From Thiofilum sp. (GTDB lineage: Bacteria; Pseudomonadota; Gammaproteobacteria; Thiotrichales; Thiotrichaceae), in the NCBI RefSeq assembly GCF_016711335.1, contig NZ_JADJTF010000007.1:1-42304 (forward strand): DNA of 42,304 nt, in the 5' to 3' direction. Shown piece after piece: positions 6,778 through 13,960 of this stretch. Both the position numbers and the translations under genes were made by a program. The notes under the pieces were generated by a model. It had not been told where the DNA came from. It saw only the letters and a program-made list of their open reading frames with translations, and ran no database searches. Numbering within the stretch: the first letter of the stretch is position 1; the number at the start of each line of letters is the position of its first letter.

Positions 6778-7197
6778 ATGACGTTAGAACAAATGAATGA
6801 TGCAATTAAAGAGTTACGAGGCTTGCGCACAAAGATAGATGCTGCAAACGATGTCCTCAAGGGCTTACGTGTAGAAGAAGAGATGCTTGAAGGCTTGCTG
6901 ATCGAATCACTACAAGAGAATAATCTCAAGAACTATCGTGGTCCAGATGGTTTGATATCAGTGTCTCATAAGACATCCGTGCGTACACCAAAGACTACTG
7001 AAGATAAGGAGGCATTCTTTGCTTACTTACGCGATAAGGGTGTGTACGACATGATGATATCCGTAAATTCAGCAACACTTAACTCGTTCTATAAACAAGA
7101 GTTTGAGAACGCTGTACTAAACGGTAACGAAAACTTTACAATACCAGGTTTAAACGAAGTGACGCTAACTCCGTCACTAAGTTTCCGTAAGGCGTAG
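6778..7197 (+). CDS. coiled-coil hypothetical protein
   Basis: A 139-residue protein whose first ~55 residues (MTLEQMNDAIKELRGLR to IESLQENN) look like a helical coiled coil. A mixed region with several aromatic residues follows. AGGAG precedes the ATG by a good distance. Similar coiled-coil proteins sit next to ssDNA-binding or recombination genes in many phages, including Gam-like nuclease inhibitors. I see no diagnostic motif, so the function is left open. Confidence 0.6.
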   Translation: MTLEQMNDAIKELRGLRTKIDAANDVLKGLRVEEEMLEGLLIESLQENNLKNYRGPDGLISVSHKTSVRTPKTTEDKEAFFAYLRDKGVYDMMISVNSATLNSFYKQEFENAVLNGNENFTIPGLNEVTLTPSLSFRKA

Positions 7198-7258
7198 TCG
7201 GTTAATCTACGCTAGCATATAATATCCAGGCTAGGCGCTCGCACACACGGGCGTCTAG
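7195..7258 (+). promoter_or_regulatory. candidate internal promoter and leader hairpin
   Basis: A perfect TATAAT (7218-7223) has a poor -35 box (TAGTCG, 7195-7200) 17 bases upstream. Just after the expected start, CTAGGCG (7231-7237) can pair with CGTCTAG (7252-7258), giving a 7-bp stem with one G-U pair at the very 5' end of the transcript. This would supply a separately promoted message for the abundant protein encoded next. Confidence 0.4.
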
Positions 7259-7281
7259 TTTAAACAACGAAAGTAGAATCT

Positions 7282-8082
7282 ATGAATAACGAATTAATGA
7301 TTAACGAAGCACAGGCACCTATCGAATTGCACCCTAACTTTGCAGACATGGCAGCTGAGATGGGCATCACAGCAACAGACATCGTGCTACCACGCTTGCT
7401 ACTCACACAACCAATGTCACCGTACCTATCCGATGGCAGCACTGGTGATACAGTCGTGCGTACTGGTGACATCGTAACGAACGATAGCTACGTTGTAGTT
7501 GGTGGTGTAGACAAACCTGTTGAAGTCGTAGCGTTTAAACTTTGGAAAGTATGGAACGAGTACCACATGGTTAGCGGAGAGAAAGAGTACGTTACTAGCT
7601 ACCCTGTGACAGCAATGAATGCACGCCAAAGATATCAAGAGATTATGGCAGACGGAACAGAAGTCATACGTGACTTCGTGATGAACTACTTCGTGGTTGA
7701 GCGTAGCAAACTTGGTTTTGTTGCGACTCCAAGCCTAGTGTCGTTCAAGCGTACAAGCATCAACGCAGGCAAAGCTATCGCTACGATGCTACAGTCATCG
7801 ATGGTTTTTGGTAAGGCACCTTGGTCTAAATCAATTAAGTTGAGTTCATCTATCATCAAGGATGGCAACCGTACATACGCTGTACTTGTTGCAAAACCAG
7901 GTACGAACCTAACCGATGAAGAGATGGCAGCAGCCAATAAAATGTATGGCATTGTTAAGTCGCTTGAGCTTGCAAAGATTGCAGCTGAAGAAACAAGCAG
8001 TGTAAGTCTTGACAATGATCGCAACTTGAGTAATGGTGCGAGGACTGTCAGTTTTGCTCCTAGTGACGCTGATGTAATTTAG
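7282..8082 (+). CDS. putative single-stranded DNA-binding protein
   Basis: A 266-residue protein set between helicase and polymerase genes, with its own candidate promoter and followed by an intrinsic terminator. That pattern suits a replication protein needed in quantity. The sequence (LPRLLLTQPMSPYL near 39-52, a central beta-rich region, a Lys-containing middle and a short Asp-containing tail) resembles a phage family often annotated as predicted ssDNA-binding proteins. I cannot point to a decisive motif such as an OB-fold signature. The alternative is an uncharacterised replication accessory protein. Confidence 0.5.
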   Translation: MNNELMINEAQAPIELHPNFADMAAEMGITATDIVLPRLLLTQPMSPYLSDGSTGDTVVRTGDIVTNDSYVVVGGVDKPVEVVAFKLWKVWNEYHMVSGEKEYVTSYPVTAMNARQRYQEIMADGTEVIRDFVMNYFVVERSKLGFVATPSLVSFKRTSINAGKAIATMLQSSMVFGKAPWSKSIKLSSSIIKDGNRTYAVLVAKPGTNLTDEEMAAANKMYGIVKSLELAKIAAEETSSVSLDNDRNLSNGARTVSFAPSDADVI

Positions 8083-8094
8083 TTTTTGTTTTAG

Positions 8095-8128
8095 CGTAGC
8101 CGTTTTTACCTTACTTTAAACGACTACG
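8095..8128 (+). other. imperfect hairpin before terminator
   Basis: CGTAG (8095-8099) pairs with CTACG (8124-8128), and after one C-A mismatch a further CGTTT/AAACG pairing follows. It lies just upstream of the terminator at 8134-8171. It might protect the 3' end of the message or modulate termination. Confidence 0.4.
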
Positions 8129-8133
8129 GTTGT

Positions 8134-8171
8134 AAGGCCCCCATGATTAGACGCACGGGGGCCTTATTTTT
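8134..8171 (+). terminator. intrinsic terminator before DNA polymerase gene
   Basis: AAGGCCCCC (8134-8142) pairs with GGGGGCCTT (8157-8165), a nine-base perfect stem, followed by ATTTTTA. The ribosome-binding site of the polymerase gene (AGGAG, 8172-8176) begins as the U tract ends. The ATG at 8143 is in the loop and is not a plausible start. Readthrough or a processed transcript must supply polymerase mRNA. Confidence 0.85.
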
Positions 8172-8181
8172 AGGAGCAAAC

Positions 8182-9891
8182 ATGCTAGTCACGCCCTACC
8201 AGTTACAAGATATTATCTATTTCATGGGTCAGCTACCCACGAACACAGCAGTAGCCTTCGACTTCGAGACCACAGGCTTAAGTCCTTACAAGGGTGACAC
8301 CGCTATCATCATGTCACTTGCCTACCAAGATCGTTGTTACTCTGTGTTCCTGAACGAGATATCCACGCAACACTTACGAAACATATTCTCATTCAAGGAC
8401 CTACGTTACGTAGCTCACAACGCGAAGTTTGAACTTAGTTTTCTACGTGAGCAGTACGGTATCGAAGTCATGGGTGATGTGTGGTGCACACAAACCATGG
8501 AGAGACTCATTGATAATGAGCAGCTAAGCTACTCGCTTGCAGCTTGCGCCTCACGTAGTGGGTTGCCAGCTAAGCACCAACTAATGATTGATTGGTTGAA
8601 GAGTAACAAGGGTAGACTATTCACGGATGCACCTACCGATATACTTGTACCATACGTTGAGCTTGATGCGGTCATAGCGCTCGCTCTGTACGAGAAACAA
8701 CGCCAGGTTATAAACTATCACGGCATGCAGCAGCTCGCACGTACCGAGATGAAGGTCACACGTATACTGCACGATATGGAGTCGATGGGTATGCTTGTTG
8801 ATAGGGAATATACACGTGAGGCAGCTATCTATGAGACACAGTTACTCGATGAAACATACCTGAAGCTAAGCAAGCTATGTGGCGCACCGTTTGTGGATAG
8901 CGCCAAGTTTCTGGCACCTAAACTATTTGAATTGCATAACATCACACTCCCACAAACTGAGAAGGGGAACCCATCGCTTGCGGCTGAGGTACTTGAACAG
9001 TACAAGGAGCATGCACTGGTAGATCTTATTCTTACATACCGTCACTATAGTAAGCGTGTCTCCACATACTGGGAAACGTTCGAGAAGATGCTTACTATTA
9101 ATAGCACGGCACACTTTACGATCAGACAAGCGGGGGCAGCCACCGGACGCTTCAGCTCAACGCCTAATGCACAGAACTGGCCAGCAAACGATGATAAGGA
9201 AGCCTACCCCATCCGTCGTGCATTCGTAGCTAGACCAGATTGCAAGATTGTCTCGATCGATTACGCTCAGATGGAGCTGCGCTTGATGGTTGATGAAGCA
9301 CGCGAGCTAGGCATGGCTCACGACATAACAAGTGGTGTAGACTTCCACCAACGTGTTGCAGATAGTGCTGGTGTTACCAGAAACGTAGCCAAAACAGCTA
9401 GGTTTGCAGCCCTATACGGAGCAAGCGCAAAACGTCTAGGCATAACGCTTGGATGCAGCGAGGGTGAAGCTAAGCGTATCAAGGCAGCGCTGGAGCGTGA
9501 CACCCCGATGATCACACAGTACAGCCATAAGCTACGCAGACAGGTAGAGACTACAGGCATACTACAGAACGCGTTCGGTAGACGCTACACGTTTGCAGAT
9601 CGCAAGATGAGTTACAAGGCACCTAACTACCGCATCCAAGGTGGGTGTGGAGACATACTTAGGCGTGCACTGATCGGGTGCGATCACTTGCTTAAGACTA
9701 GACGCAAGAGCTTGCTATCTACCATGCTGATACCCATACACGATGAGATAGTGTTCAACCTACACACCGATGACCTAGACCTCATACCATTTCTACGACA
9801 CGAGATGATTGTCGCATACACTGGTGACATCCTAAGCATGAACGTGTCGGTCGCCATAGGAGACAACTTCCATGACCTCGAAGACATGTGA
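8182..9891 (+). CDS. family A DNA polymerase with 3'-5' exonuclease
   Basis: A 569-residue replicative DNA polymerase. The 3'-5' exonuclease domain has the Exo I motif FDFETTGL (D27, E29 metal ligands) and the Exo II-like AHNAKFELSFL. The polymerase domain has RFSSTPNAQNWP, motif A DYAQMELR (D360), motif B K404-x2-R407-FAALYG and motif C HDE (520-522). There is no 5'-nuclease domain, as usual in phage enzymes of this size. I place the start at 8182, five bases after AGGAG, rather than at the in-frame ATG at 8143, which lies in a terminator loop. The gene overlaps the nuclease gene downstream by 20 bases. Confidence 0.93.
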   Translation: MLVTPYQLQDIIYFMGQLPTNTAVAFDFETTGLSPYKGDTAIIMSLAYQDRCYSVFLNEISTQHLRNIFSFKDLRYVAHNAKFELSFLREQYGIEVMGDVWCTQTMERLIDNEQLSYSLAACASRSGLPAKHQLMIDWLKSNKGRLFTDAPTDILVPYVELDAVIALALYEKQRQVINYHGMQQLARTEMKVTRILHDMESMGMLVDREYTREAAIYETQLLDETYLKLSKLCGAPFVDSAKFLAPKLFELHNITLPQTEKGNPSLAAEVLEQYKEHALVDLILTYRHYSKRVSTYWETFEKMLTINSTAHFTIRQAGAATGRFSSTPNAQNWPANDDKEAYPIRRAFVARPDCKIVSIDYAQMELRLMVDEARELGMAHDITSGVDFHQRVADSAGVTRNVAKTARFAALYGASAKRLGITLGCSEGEAKRIKAALERDTPMITQYSHKLRRQVETTGILQNAFGRRYTFADRKMSYKAPNYRIQGGCGDILRRALIGCDHLLKTRRKSLLSTMLIPIHDEIVFNLHTDDLDLIPFLRHEMIVAYTGDILSMNVSVAIGDNFHDLEDM

Positions 9892-10228
9892 ACCAACATC
9901 GCTTACCGCTGCACGCCTGCTCAAGACGAAGCGTGAAGCACTACTCAAGAAGCGTGTGATGGATGACTTGCGTACTCTCGCGCAAGCTGGTAATCCTATC
10001 TGGTACTACAAGGCGCAAGAGGTGGGACGTCGGGGCATACCTGACATCATCGCTTGTGTGAACGGGCTATTCGTAGCGCTTGAGCTTAAGGCAGAGGGGG
10101 AAGTACCAACACCCTTGCAAGCTATGATGCTAGCTAATATGGTGAAGGCAGGATCGAAGAAGGCCGTAGTGGTGATGCCGAGTACATGGCCTGCAATACT
10201 AGACGAGGTGAAGGAGTTACTTAAATGA
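9872..10228 (+). CDS. VRR-NUC domain nuclease
   Basis: A 118-residue protein with the signature of the VRR-NUC branch of PD-(D/E)XK nucleases: RRGIPD (D58), then FVALELK (E71, K73) and a PLQ segment (81-83). The family is seen as stand-alone nucleases in phages and as the nuclease part of FAN1-type repair enzymes, and may act as a structure-specific or Holliday-junction-type nuclease. It starts inside the end of the polymerase gene, with AGGAG at 9858-9862, and overlaps the next gene by four bases. A role in recombination or concatemer processing is inferred from context. Confidence 0.85.
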   Translation: MTSKTCEPTSLTAARLLKTKREALLKKRVMDDLRTLAQAGNPIWYYKAQEVGRRGIPDIIACVNGLFVALELKAEGEVPTPLQAMMLANMVKAGSKKAVVVMPSTWPAILDEVKELLK

Positions 10229-10506
10229 GTACTGAGCCTGAGAAGCTTACAAAGGTGTGTGCAACGTGTGGTGTGGAGAAGCCGTTCGTGTTCTCTCATA
10301 ACATGGCTCGTGGTGGGTGCTACACGAAAGAGGGAGCACGTACCACGCACTATCAGAAGATATACCTTGATGGTGAGGGTAAGGTTTGGAAGGGGCAGTA
10401 CTGCTACGATTGCCACCGTAAGAGTGAGGCAATCAAGGCTCGTGCCCGTAACAGAGCGAGAGCACTGATGATGATTGAACGTAAGAAGAAAGCAGGGTTA
10501 CTATGA
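10225..10506 (+). CDS. zinc-ribbon-like protein
   Basis: A 93-residue protein with two CxxC pairs, C12/C15 and C60/C63, probably holding one zinc ion, with C32 and H64 nearby. The C-terminal third is very basic and helical (RARNRARAL...ERKKK), suited to DNA or RNA binding. It overlaps the nuclease gene and the next small gene by four bases each. It could be a degenerate HNH-type or transcription-related zinc protein. No HNH catalytic pattern is clear. Confidence 0.65.
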   Translation: MSTEPEKLTKVCATCGVEKPFVFSHNMARGGCYTKEGARTTHYQKIYLDGEGKVWKGQYCYDCHRKSEAIKARARNRARALMMIERKKKAGLL

Positions 10507-10664
10507 TTAAGCCGATATTCTACACATGTGTTACATGTTCGATGATACTTATAATTATATTTGTTACACAGTGTACAAGCTGTATGGATAAGGATAGGGA
10601 GTTTCTAGCAGACTGCGTGCGCATACGATCTGTTAGTGAATGCAAGGATGCGCTGCGCCGCTAG
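10503..10664 (+). CDS. small Cys-rich membrane-anchored protein
   Basis: A 53-residue frame that starts in an ATGA overlap with the zinc-ribbon gene. Residues ~5-24 are strongly hydrophobic (a single membrane span or uncleaved signal). The short hydrophilic tail has several Cys residues (C24, C27, C38, C47), as expected for disulphide bonds if the tail is periplasmic. Function unknown. The coupling supports it as a real gene even though it is short. Confidence 0.6.
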   Translation: MIKPIFYTCVTCSMILIIIFVTQCTSCMDKDREFLADCVRIRSVSECKDALRR

Positions 10665-10706
10665 TTGTAAAGCGTTGTAAAGATTATACATAAAGGAAGG
10701 ATAAAA

Positions 10707-10916
10707 ATGCTTAATTGTGTTGAATGCAAAAAAGAAATAGCTGAGTGGAAAAAGGAATTAGAATCAGCACTAAGTAAAATTGATGTTTTAAAAGACAAAC
10801 TAGCGATGCAAACAAGACAAGCAAAAGCATTTGAAAGGCTTTGCGGAGAGTGGCAAAACCACTATATGAAATTAAAAGAAAATATGCGCCGCGAGATAAG
10901 AAAAAGGAATACATAA
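10707..10916 (+). CDS. small coiled-coil protein
   Basis: A 69-residue, almost wholly helical protein rich in Lys and Glu, with a CVEC motif at the N-terminus and a heptad-like middle (ALSKIDVLKDKLAMQ). The start is preceded by AAAGGAAGGA. It begins a run of seven small accessory genes that extends to 12355. Function unknown. Confidence 0.6.
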   Translation: MLNCVECKKEIAEWKKELESALSKIDVLKDKLAMQTRQAKAFERLCGEWQNHYMKLKENMRREIRKRNT

Positions 10917-10931
10917 ATGACTAACGACAAA
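10903..10931 (+). repeat. 29-bp direct repeat, copy 1 (translation start cassette)
   Basis: These 29 bases are identical to 11135-11163. Each copy contains the AAGGA ribosome-binding site, the end of the upstream gene, the ATG and the first codons (MTNDK) of the downstream gene. A local duplication has reused one translation-initiation cassette for two different genes. Confidence 0.9.
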
Positions 10932-11156
10932 CAACTAGATGTATATAGTGATGACTCTATTCATTGGTATAAAGAAGCTATACCAGGTGATCGCTATGCC
11001 ATTATAGAGCGCCAACTAGCAGAGGCACAGCTAAAGATGCATAAGCAAGAGACACTAATACACAATTTACGTGAGTATATAAAAGATCAGGACGAGCTGA
11101 TTGCTCACTTTCTAAAGATCCATACTAATTGGCCAAAGGAATACATAAATGACTAA
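10917..11156 (+). CDS. small hypothetical protein
   Basis: A 79-residue, charged, largely helical protein (ERQLAEAQLKMHKQETLIHNL looks coiled-coil). It starts directly after the upstream stop, inside the 29-bp repeat, and its last codons form the second copy of that repeat, overlapping the next gene's start by eight bases. The first residues MTNDK are shared with the next gene, but the rest is unrelated. Confidence 0.6.
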   Translation: MTNDKQLDVYSDDSIHWYKEAIPGDRYAIIERQLAEAQLKMHKQETLIHNLREYIKDQDELIAHFLKIHTNWPKEYIND

Positions 11157-11163
11157 CGACAAA
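11135..11163 (+). repeat. 29-bp direct repeat, copy 2
   Basis: Exact copy of 10903-10931, 232 bases downstream. Here the stop codon of the upstream gene lies after the new ATG (overlap), whereas in copy 1 it lies directly before it. The cassette is therefore read in different frames by the two upstream genes. Confidence 0.9.
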
Positions 11164-11445
11164 GTAATTTTAACGATTGAAGTAGGCGAGGACACTTTGC
11201 CTCATGATTACCTAAATGCGATTGAAAACGCAGAAAAAATTCGTTCTCTATATGACGAGGTGTTTAGAAAGTATCTTAAGTACTCATTAGACTATAAATA
11301 TGGCGGCATTGAGATACCAGCCGATGTGACGAGCGAACTGGCTGCACACTTTTGGCATCTATGCCAAGAACACTTTGAGCTAGAAGACAAGCCCAAAAAG
11401 GCTTCCTTATTTGAAAGGATGAAAAGATGGATGAGCAAGAAATAA
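11149..11445 (+). CDS. small hypothetical protein
   Basis: A 98-residue, charged protein with no recognised domain and a basic end (FERMKRWMSKK). It overlaps the previous gene by eight bases and the next by 19. Translation uses the duplicated initiation cassette. Function unknown. Confidence 0.6.
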   Translation: MTNDKVILTIEVGEDTLPHDYLNAIENAEKIRSLYDEVFRKYLKYSLDYKYGGIEIPADVTSELAAHFWHLCQEHFELEDKPKKASLFERMKRWMSKK

Positions 11446-11654
11446 ATGACCAAATAATAACAGAACTAACAGAAAAATTTAAGGGAGTAGATCAGCATGA
11501 GTTTATTCATATGTTTGCTTCTGCTCAAATTGCTGCATTACTTTGTATTTTAAGATCTAAAGACATAACCACGCAAAAAGAATTTAATAAGTATTTAGAC
11601 GCAGTTCTTTCACGGCTAGCAAAAGAGTGTAACAAAGAAGAGACTAAGGAATGA
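11427..11654 (+). CDS. small hypothetical protein
   Basis: A 75-residue, acidic, helical soluble protein. An AAAGGA lies upstream of the ATG within the preceding gene. The end overlaps the next gene by four bases. No family recognised. Confidence 0.55.
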   Translation: MDEQEINDQIITELTEKFKGVDQHEFIHMFASAQIAALLCILRSKDITTQKEFNKYLDAVLSRLAKECNKEETKE

Positions 11655-11896
11655 GTAAAATACTTACAGTTTTTCTACTTTTATTACTACTTGTGGGTGC
11701 TCTTTATACGACGAAACTTGTGCAAAATAGACAGGATAAAACAAAAATATGTTTGTTTATAGAACAGCAAAAATATTGTTGCCTCGGTAACTACTCTGCA
11801 AACGCTTTAAAGAACTGTAGAAATGTGTCCACTACTCTAATGCTTGGTGATGGCGTAATTTTAAACCCAGTAAATACATGGATAGAAAATGAATAA
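11651..11896 (+). CDS. small membrane-anchored or exported protein
   Basis: An 81-residue protein. Residues ~4-19 are a run of leucines and other hydrophobics (FLLLLLLVGALY) after a short basic start, forming a signal anchor or signal peptide. The remainder is hydrophilic with four Cys residues (one CC pair), which would suit the periplasm. No lipobox is present. It overlaps both neighbours. It is a second small exported Cys protein in this accessory block, after the one at 10503-10664. Confidence 0.6.
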   Translation: MSKILTVFLLLLLLVGALYTTKLVQNRQDKTKICLFIEQQKYCCLGNYSANALKNCRNVSTTLMLGDGVILNPVNTWIENE

Positions 11897-12137
11897 CGAT
11901 GAGATTCTATACGACACAATTAAAACTCTACGCTTTAAGCTTCTTGAACTTGAGAAAGAAAATCGCATTCTAAAGAACGATGCTATATTCTACGAGAGTC
12001 GTATAAATAAACTAGAGTTTCACTTGGATAACTATAAGGCACAGCTAAATGATGCTCGTGAACAGTTATTAAATAGTGCTCCAAAACAACAAGTTCTATA
12101 CCAACCAAATAGCACTAATGATATGATAGTTACATGA
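11889..12137 (+). CDS. small coiled-coil protein
   Basis: An 82-residue protein whose residues ~10-62 form an obvious heptad-type coiled coil (TLRFKLLELEKENRILKND and onward), followed by a short polar tail. It overlaps the preceding gene by eight bases and the next by four. It probably oligomerises. Function unknown. Confidence 0.6.
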   Translation: MNNDEILYDTIKTLRFKLLELEKENRILKNDAIFYESRINKLEFHLDNYKAQLNDAREQLLNSAPKQQVLYQPNSTNDMIVT

Positions 12138-12355
12138 AGACACTAAAGGTTAAAGCTAAGTCACTAGATGTATGTACCTCAATCGCTGAATCGATCTCTA
12201 AATGGGGATCTAAGTTCCACGCACGCTATTTAAAAATAGCTGGCAAGTACTACAACAATAGAACTGGTGAGTTGCTTGTAGACGATGCCTTCACACTAGA
12301 TGATGATGGCAAGGTTAAGCCGCTCAAAGATGTTAAGCTAGAAAAATTCAACTAG
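12134..12355 (+). CDS. small basic hypothetical protein, last plus-strand gene
   Basis: A 73-residue, lysine-rich protein with a likely alpha/beta fold (MKTLKVKAKS, then RYLKIAGKYY). It ends in CTAG, whose bases also serve as the stop of the convergent minus-strand gene, so the two transcription units meet with no intergenic space. Confidence 0.6.
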   Translation: MKTLKVKAKSLDVCTSIAESISKWGSKFHARYLKIAGKYYNNRTGELLVDDAFTLDDDGKVKPLKDVKLEKFN

Positions 12356-12798
12356 AACGTTACGTCGTTAATCTGAGTGTAGCATTTTACATCAGCGTTT
12401 ACTAAACGCTTGTTGTCTTCTATTGGTATGTACTCTTCATGCCTTATCTTTTTGATAGGAATTCCAACAAACTTCTTCTGTGTATAAGTGAATCGGCAAA
12501 ACCCTGGTTTGTCCAGGCATACCTTGTAACGTAGACCACCAACGTAACATATAAAACCAAGTGAATTAAGTTCCTTACGAAACGCTTCGTCATCCAGTGG
12601 GTACTCCACGATAGTACACTTAAGCTTCCCCTTATCATCCATCTGGTCACATGCTCGATTGGTCAGACCCTTGTGGCCGTCCCTAACCCTAAGGATCTGC
12701 CCAACGAGTGCATGTCTTGGAGACAATGTAGGAGCAACAGTGCATGCACTACCGAGAACTAGTAGTATTGTAAGCTGCAATGTCCTTCTGAACAGCAT
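12352..12798 (-). CDS. putative outer-membrane lipoprotein
   Basis: From the chosen start the protein has 148 residues. A basic N-terminus (MLFRR), a hydrophobic stretch and a lipobox-like LGSAC near residues 15-19 indicate a lipoprotein signal. The mature part is hydrophilic with several Cys residues, so disulphides are likely. An in-frame upstream extension to 12924 exists, but it runs deep into the neighbouring gene and would place ~40 residues before the signal. The gene starts inside the end of the 80-codon gene upstream, an arrangement similar to nested spanin pairs, but it is long for an Rz1-type protein. It may instead be an exclusion or envelope lipoprotein. Confidence 0.6.
   Translation of the reverse strand: MLFRRTLQLTILLVLGSACTVAPTLSPRHALVGQILRVRDGHKGLTNRACDQMDDKGKLKCTIVEYPLDDEAFRKELNSLGFICYVGGLRYKVCLDKPGFCRFTYTQKKFVGIPIKKIRHEEYIPIEDNKRLVNADVKCYTQINDVTF
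12394..12420 (+). terminator. candidate terminator inside convergent gene
   Basis: AGCGTTT (12394-12400) and AAACGCT (12404-12410) form a perfect 7-bp stem with a 3-base loop, followed on the plus strand by a U-rich run (TGTTGTCTTC). It is the first good stop signal beyond the plus-strand gene block and lies inside the coding region of the minus-strand lipoprotein gene. Confidence 0.45.
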
Positions 12799-12991
12799 CA
12801 AGTATGATCTTCGCTTCCTGTATGAGTGCTTCAATCTTTGCATCATCCGAGTAGTATCCCTTAGCTTCTTCGTTACGTATCTGCATTTGTAACTCAATAC
12901 TCTTATCAAGATACTTTCGTGCATCCTTCGAGTTAATAAGATGCATGACTTCAGATGCTAGTGTTAGTGCAGACTGTACAAGAGGTAACAT
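12749..12991 (-). CDS. hypothetical protein in lysis region
   Basis: An 80-residue helical protein with an amphipathic, weakly hydrophobic N-terminus (MLPLVQSALTLASEVMHLI) and a charged remainder. Its 3' end overlaps the start of the lipoprotein gene by ~50 bases in another frame. An inner-membrane spanin would need a clear membrane span, which I do not see. The role is uncertain, although the place (after the endolysin genes) hints at lysis. Confidence 0.55.
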   Translation of the reverse strand: MLPLVQSALTLASEVMHLINSKDARKYLDKSIELQMQIRNEEAKGYYSDDAKIEALIQEAKIILDAVQKDIAAYNTTSSR

Positions 12992-12992
12992 A

Positions 12993-13274
12993 TTACTTCT
13001 TGAACGCTTCGATAATCTTAGGCATGTACATAATCTGTACCATCGCTAGCTCAACACCTTCTTGCATATCGATGTCTTTCATTTCTTCTGGTACAGCTTT
13101 GATACCGTCAAATGCAGCAGCAATCTTAATCTTGAACTCACCATCGTTCTTCAACACGTCGATGATTGCTCCGATATCATCCATACCGATACCGTCTTTC
13201 AAGCGCTTTGCAATGAAGATTGCAAGCTCGTTGATACCGATCAATGCTTCTTTAGATTCTTTAATTCCTACCAT
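12993..13274 (-). CDS. hypothetical protein in lysis region
   Basis: A 93-residue, soluble, mostly helical protein with many Ile, Ala, Lys and Asp residues. AGGAG lies eight bases before the ATG. I recall similar small proteins near lysis genes in other phages, but without a known role. It sits between the endolysin and the lipoprotein gene pair. Confidence 0.6.
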   Translation of the reverse strand: MVGIKESKEALIGINELAIFIAKRLKDGIGMDDIGAIIDVLKNDGEFKIKIAAAFDGIKAVPEEMKDIDMQEGVELAMVQIMYMPKIIEAFKK

Positions 13275-13286
13275 AATCTACGCTCC

Positions 13287-13745
13287 TTATAGTTTCTTAT
13301 GCTTGCGTATGGCTTTGTTAGCTGCTTCCATACCCTTTGCATAATCGTTAAGGCCATTCGATATGCGAAACACATCACCAACCCTGGCCCACTTAATGTT
13401 AAGTCTAAGCTGGTTATGTGGTCTTTCAAAGTCTAAACATTCAAGCCCTACTTTTTCACAAGCTCGTATGTAGTCGCCCCAGATGGCGTCCTTAAAGTCG
13501 GGCCACTCAGGGTGGTTGCCTTCCCATACGGTCCAGTCGCTACCACATGAGTACTGATGGGCCGAGTTGTATGCTTGTGCTTTTGATAGATGCTTGCTGA
13601 AGAGGTTGTCCTGGGTGTTACCATCTCGAAACACACAGTACGGTTGCCAGTACTCGGGTAGTTCATCACAAAGTGCATCGTAGTAAGGTAGATACAGCTT
13701 GTTGCATTCCAGTCGAAACTTATCTCTACGTAGTGGGGTGGTCAT
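13287..13745 (-). CDS. endolysin, M15-type D,D-/L,D-peptidase
   Basis: From the chosen start the protein has 152 residues. It matches the zinc peptidase M15 (VanY/D-Ala-D-Ala carboxypeptidase-like) pattern: S61-A-H63 through D70 supplies two zinc ligands, and E107-R-P-H110 supplies the catalytic glutamate and the third ligand. It should cut peptide cross-links of the host cell wall at lysis. No signal peptide is visible, so release would depend on a holin. The ATG at 13745 overlaps the previous gene's TGA (ATGA), which is preferred over a longer in-frame extension to 13799. Confidence 0.8.
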   Translation of the reverse strand: MTTPLRRDKFRLECNKLYLPYYDALCDELPEYWQPYCVFRDGNTQDNLFSKHLSKAQAYNSAHQYSCGSDWTVWEGNHPEWPDFKDAIWGDYIRACEKVGLECLDFERPHNQLRLNIKWARVGDVFRISNGLNDYAKGMEAANKAIRKHKKL

Positions 13746-13960
13746 CTGTGTGTACCGAACCAGCCACCAAACATACCAGCGATGATAGTTACTATCCACT
13801 TAGCCATGCTTGTAACCGTGATACGTGTATGTCTGTCTTGTACAAGTAGATTAAGGCTTGTCTTGATCTCTTTCATGTCAGATTGCAGGTCGTCGATTCT
13901 ACGCTCTGTTGACTTCTGATTGGCTTGTAACTCACCTAGTATGATATCCTGGTCTGTCAT
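13742..13960 (-). CDS. XhlA-like coiled-coil membrane protein, holin-associated
   Basis: From the ATG at 13960 the protein has 72 residues: a coiled-coil N-terminal part (ERRIDDLQSDMKEIKTSL) and one C-terminal membrane span (WIVTIIAGMFGGWF). This is the layout of XhlA/haemolysin-type holin partners. It overlaps the endolysin start by four bases. A longer form from 14056 is possible but lacks a ribosome-binding site and adds an unlikely N-terminus. The TGA of the tiny frame at 13957-14031 overlaps this ATG, supporting the shorter form. Confidence 0.6.
   Translation of the reverse strand: MTDQDIILGELQANQKSTERRIDDLQSDMKEIKTSLNLLVQDRHTRITVTSMAKWIVTIIAGMFGGWFGTHR

Noticed and set aside
8143..8181. 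Longer N-terminus for the DNA polymerase
   Set aside because: The ATG is in the loop of an intrinsic terminator; AGGAG correctly spaced to the ATG at 8182 and the polymerase family pattern favour the shorter form.
12799..12924. Longer N-terminus for the lipoprotein gene
   Set aside because: It would place ~40 mostly basic residues before an otherwise normal lipoprotein signal, and overlaps far into the coding region of the neighbouring gene.
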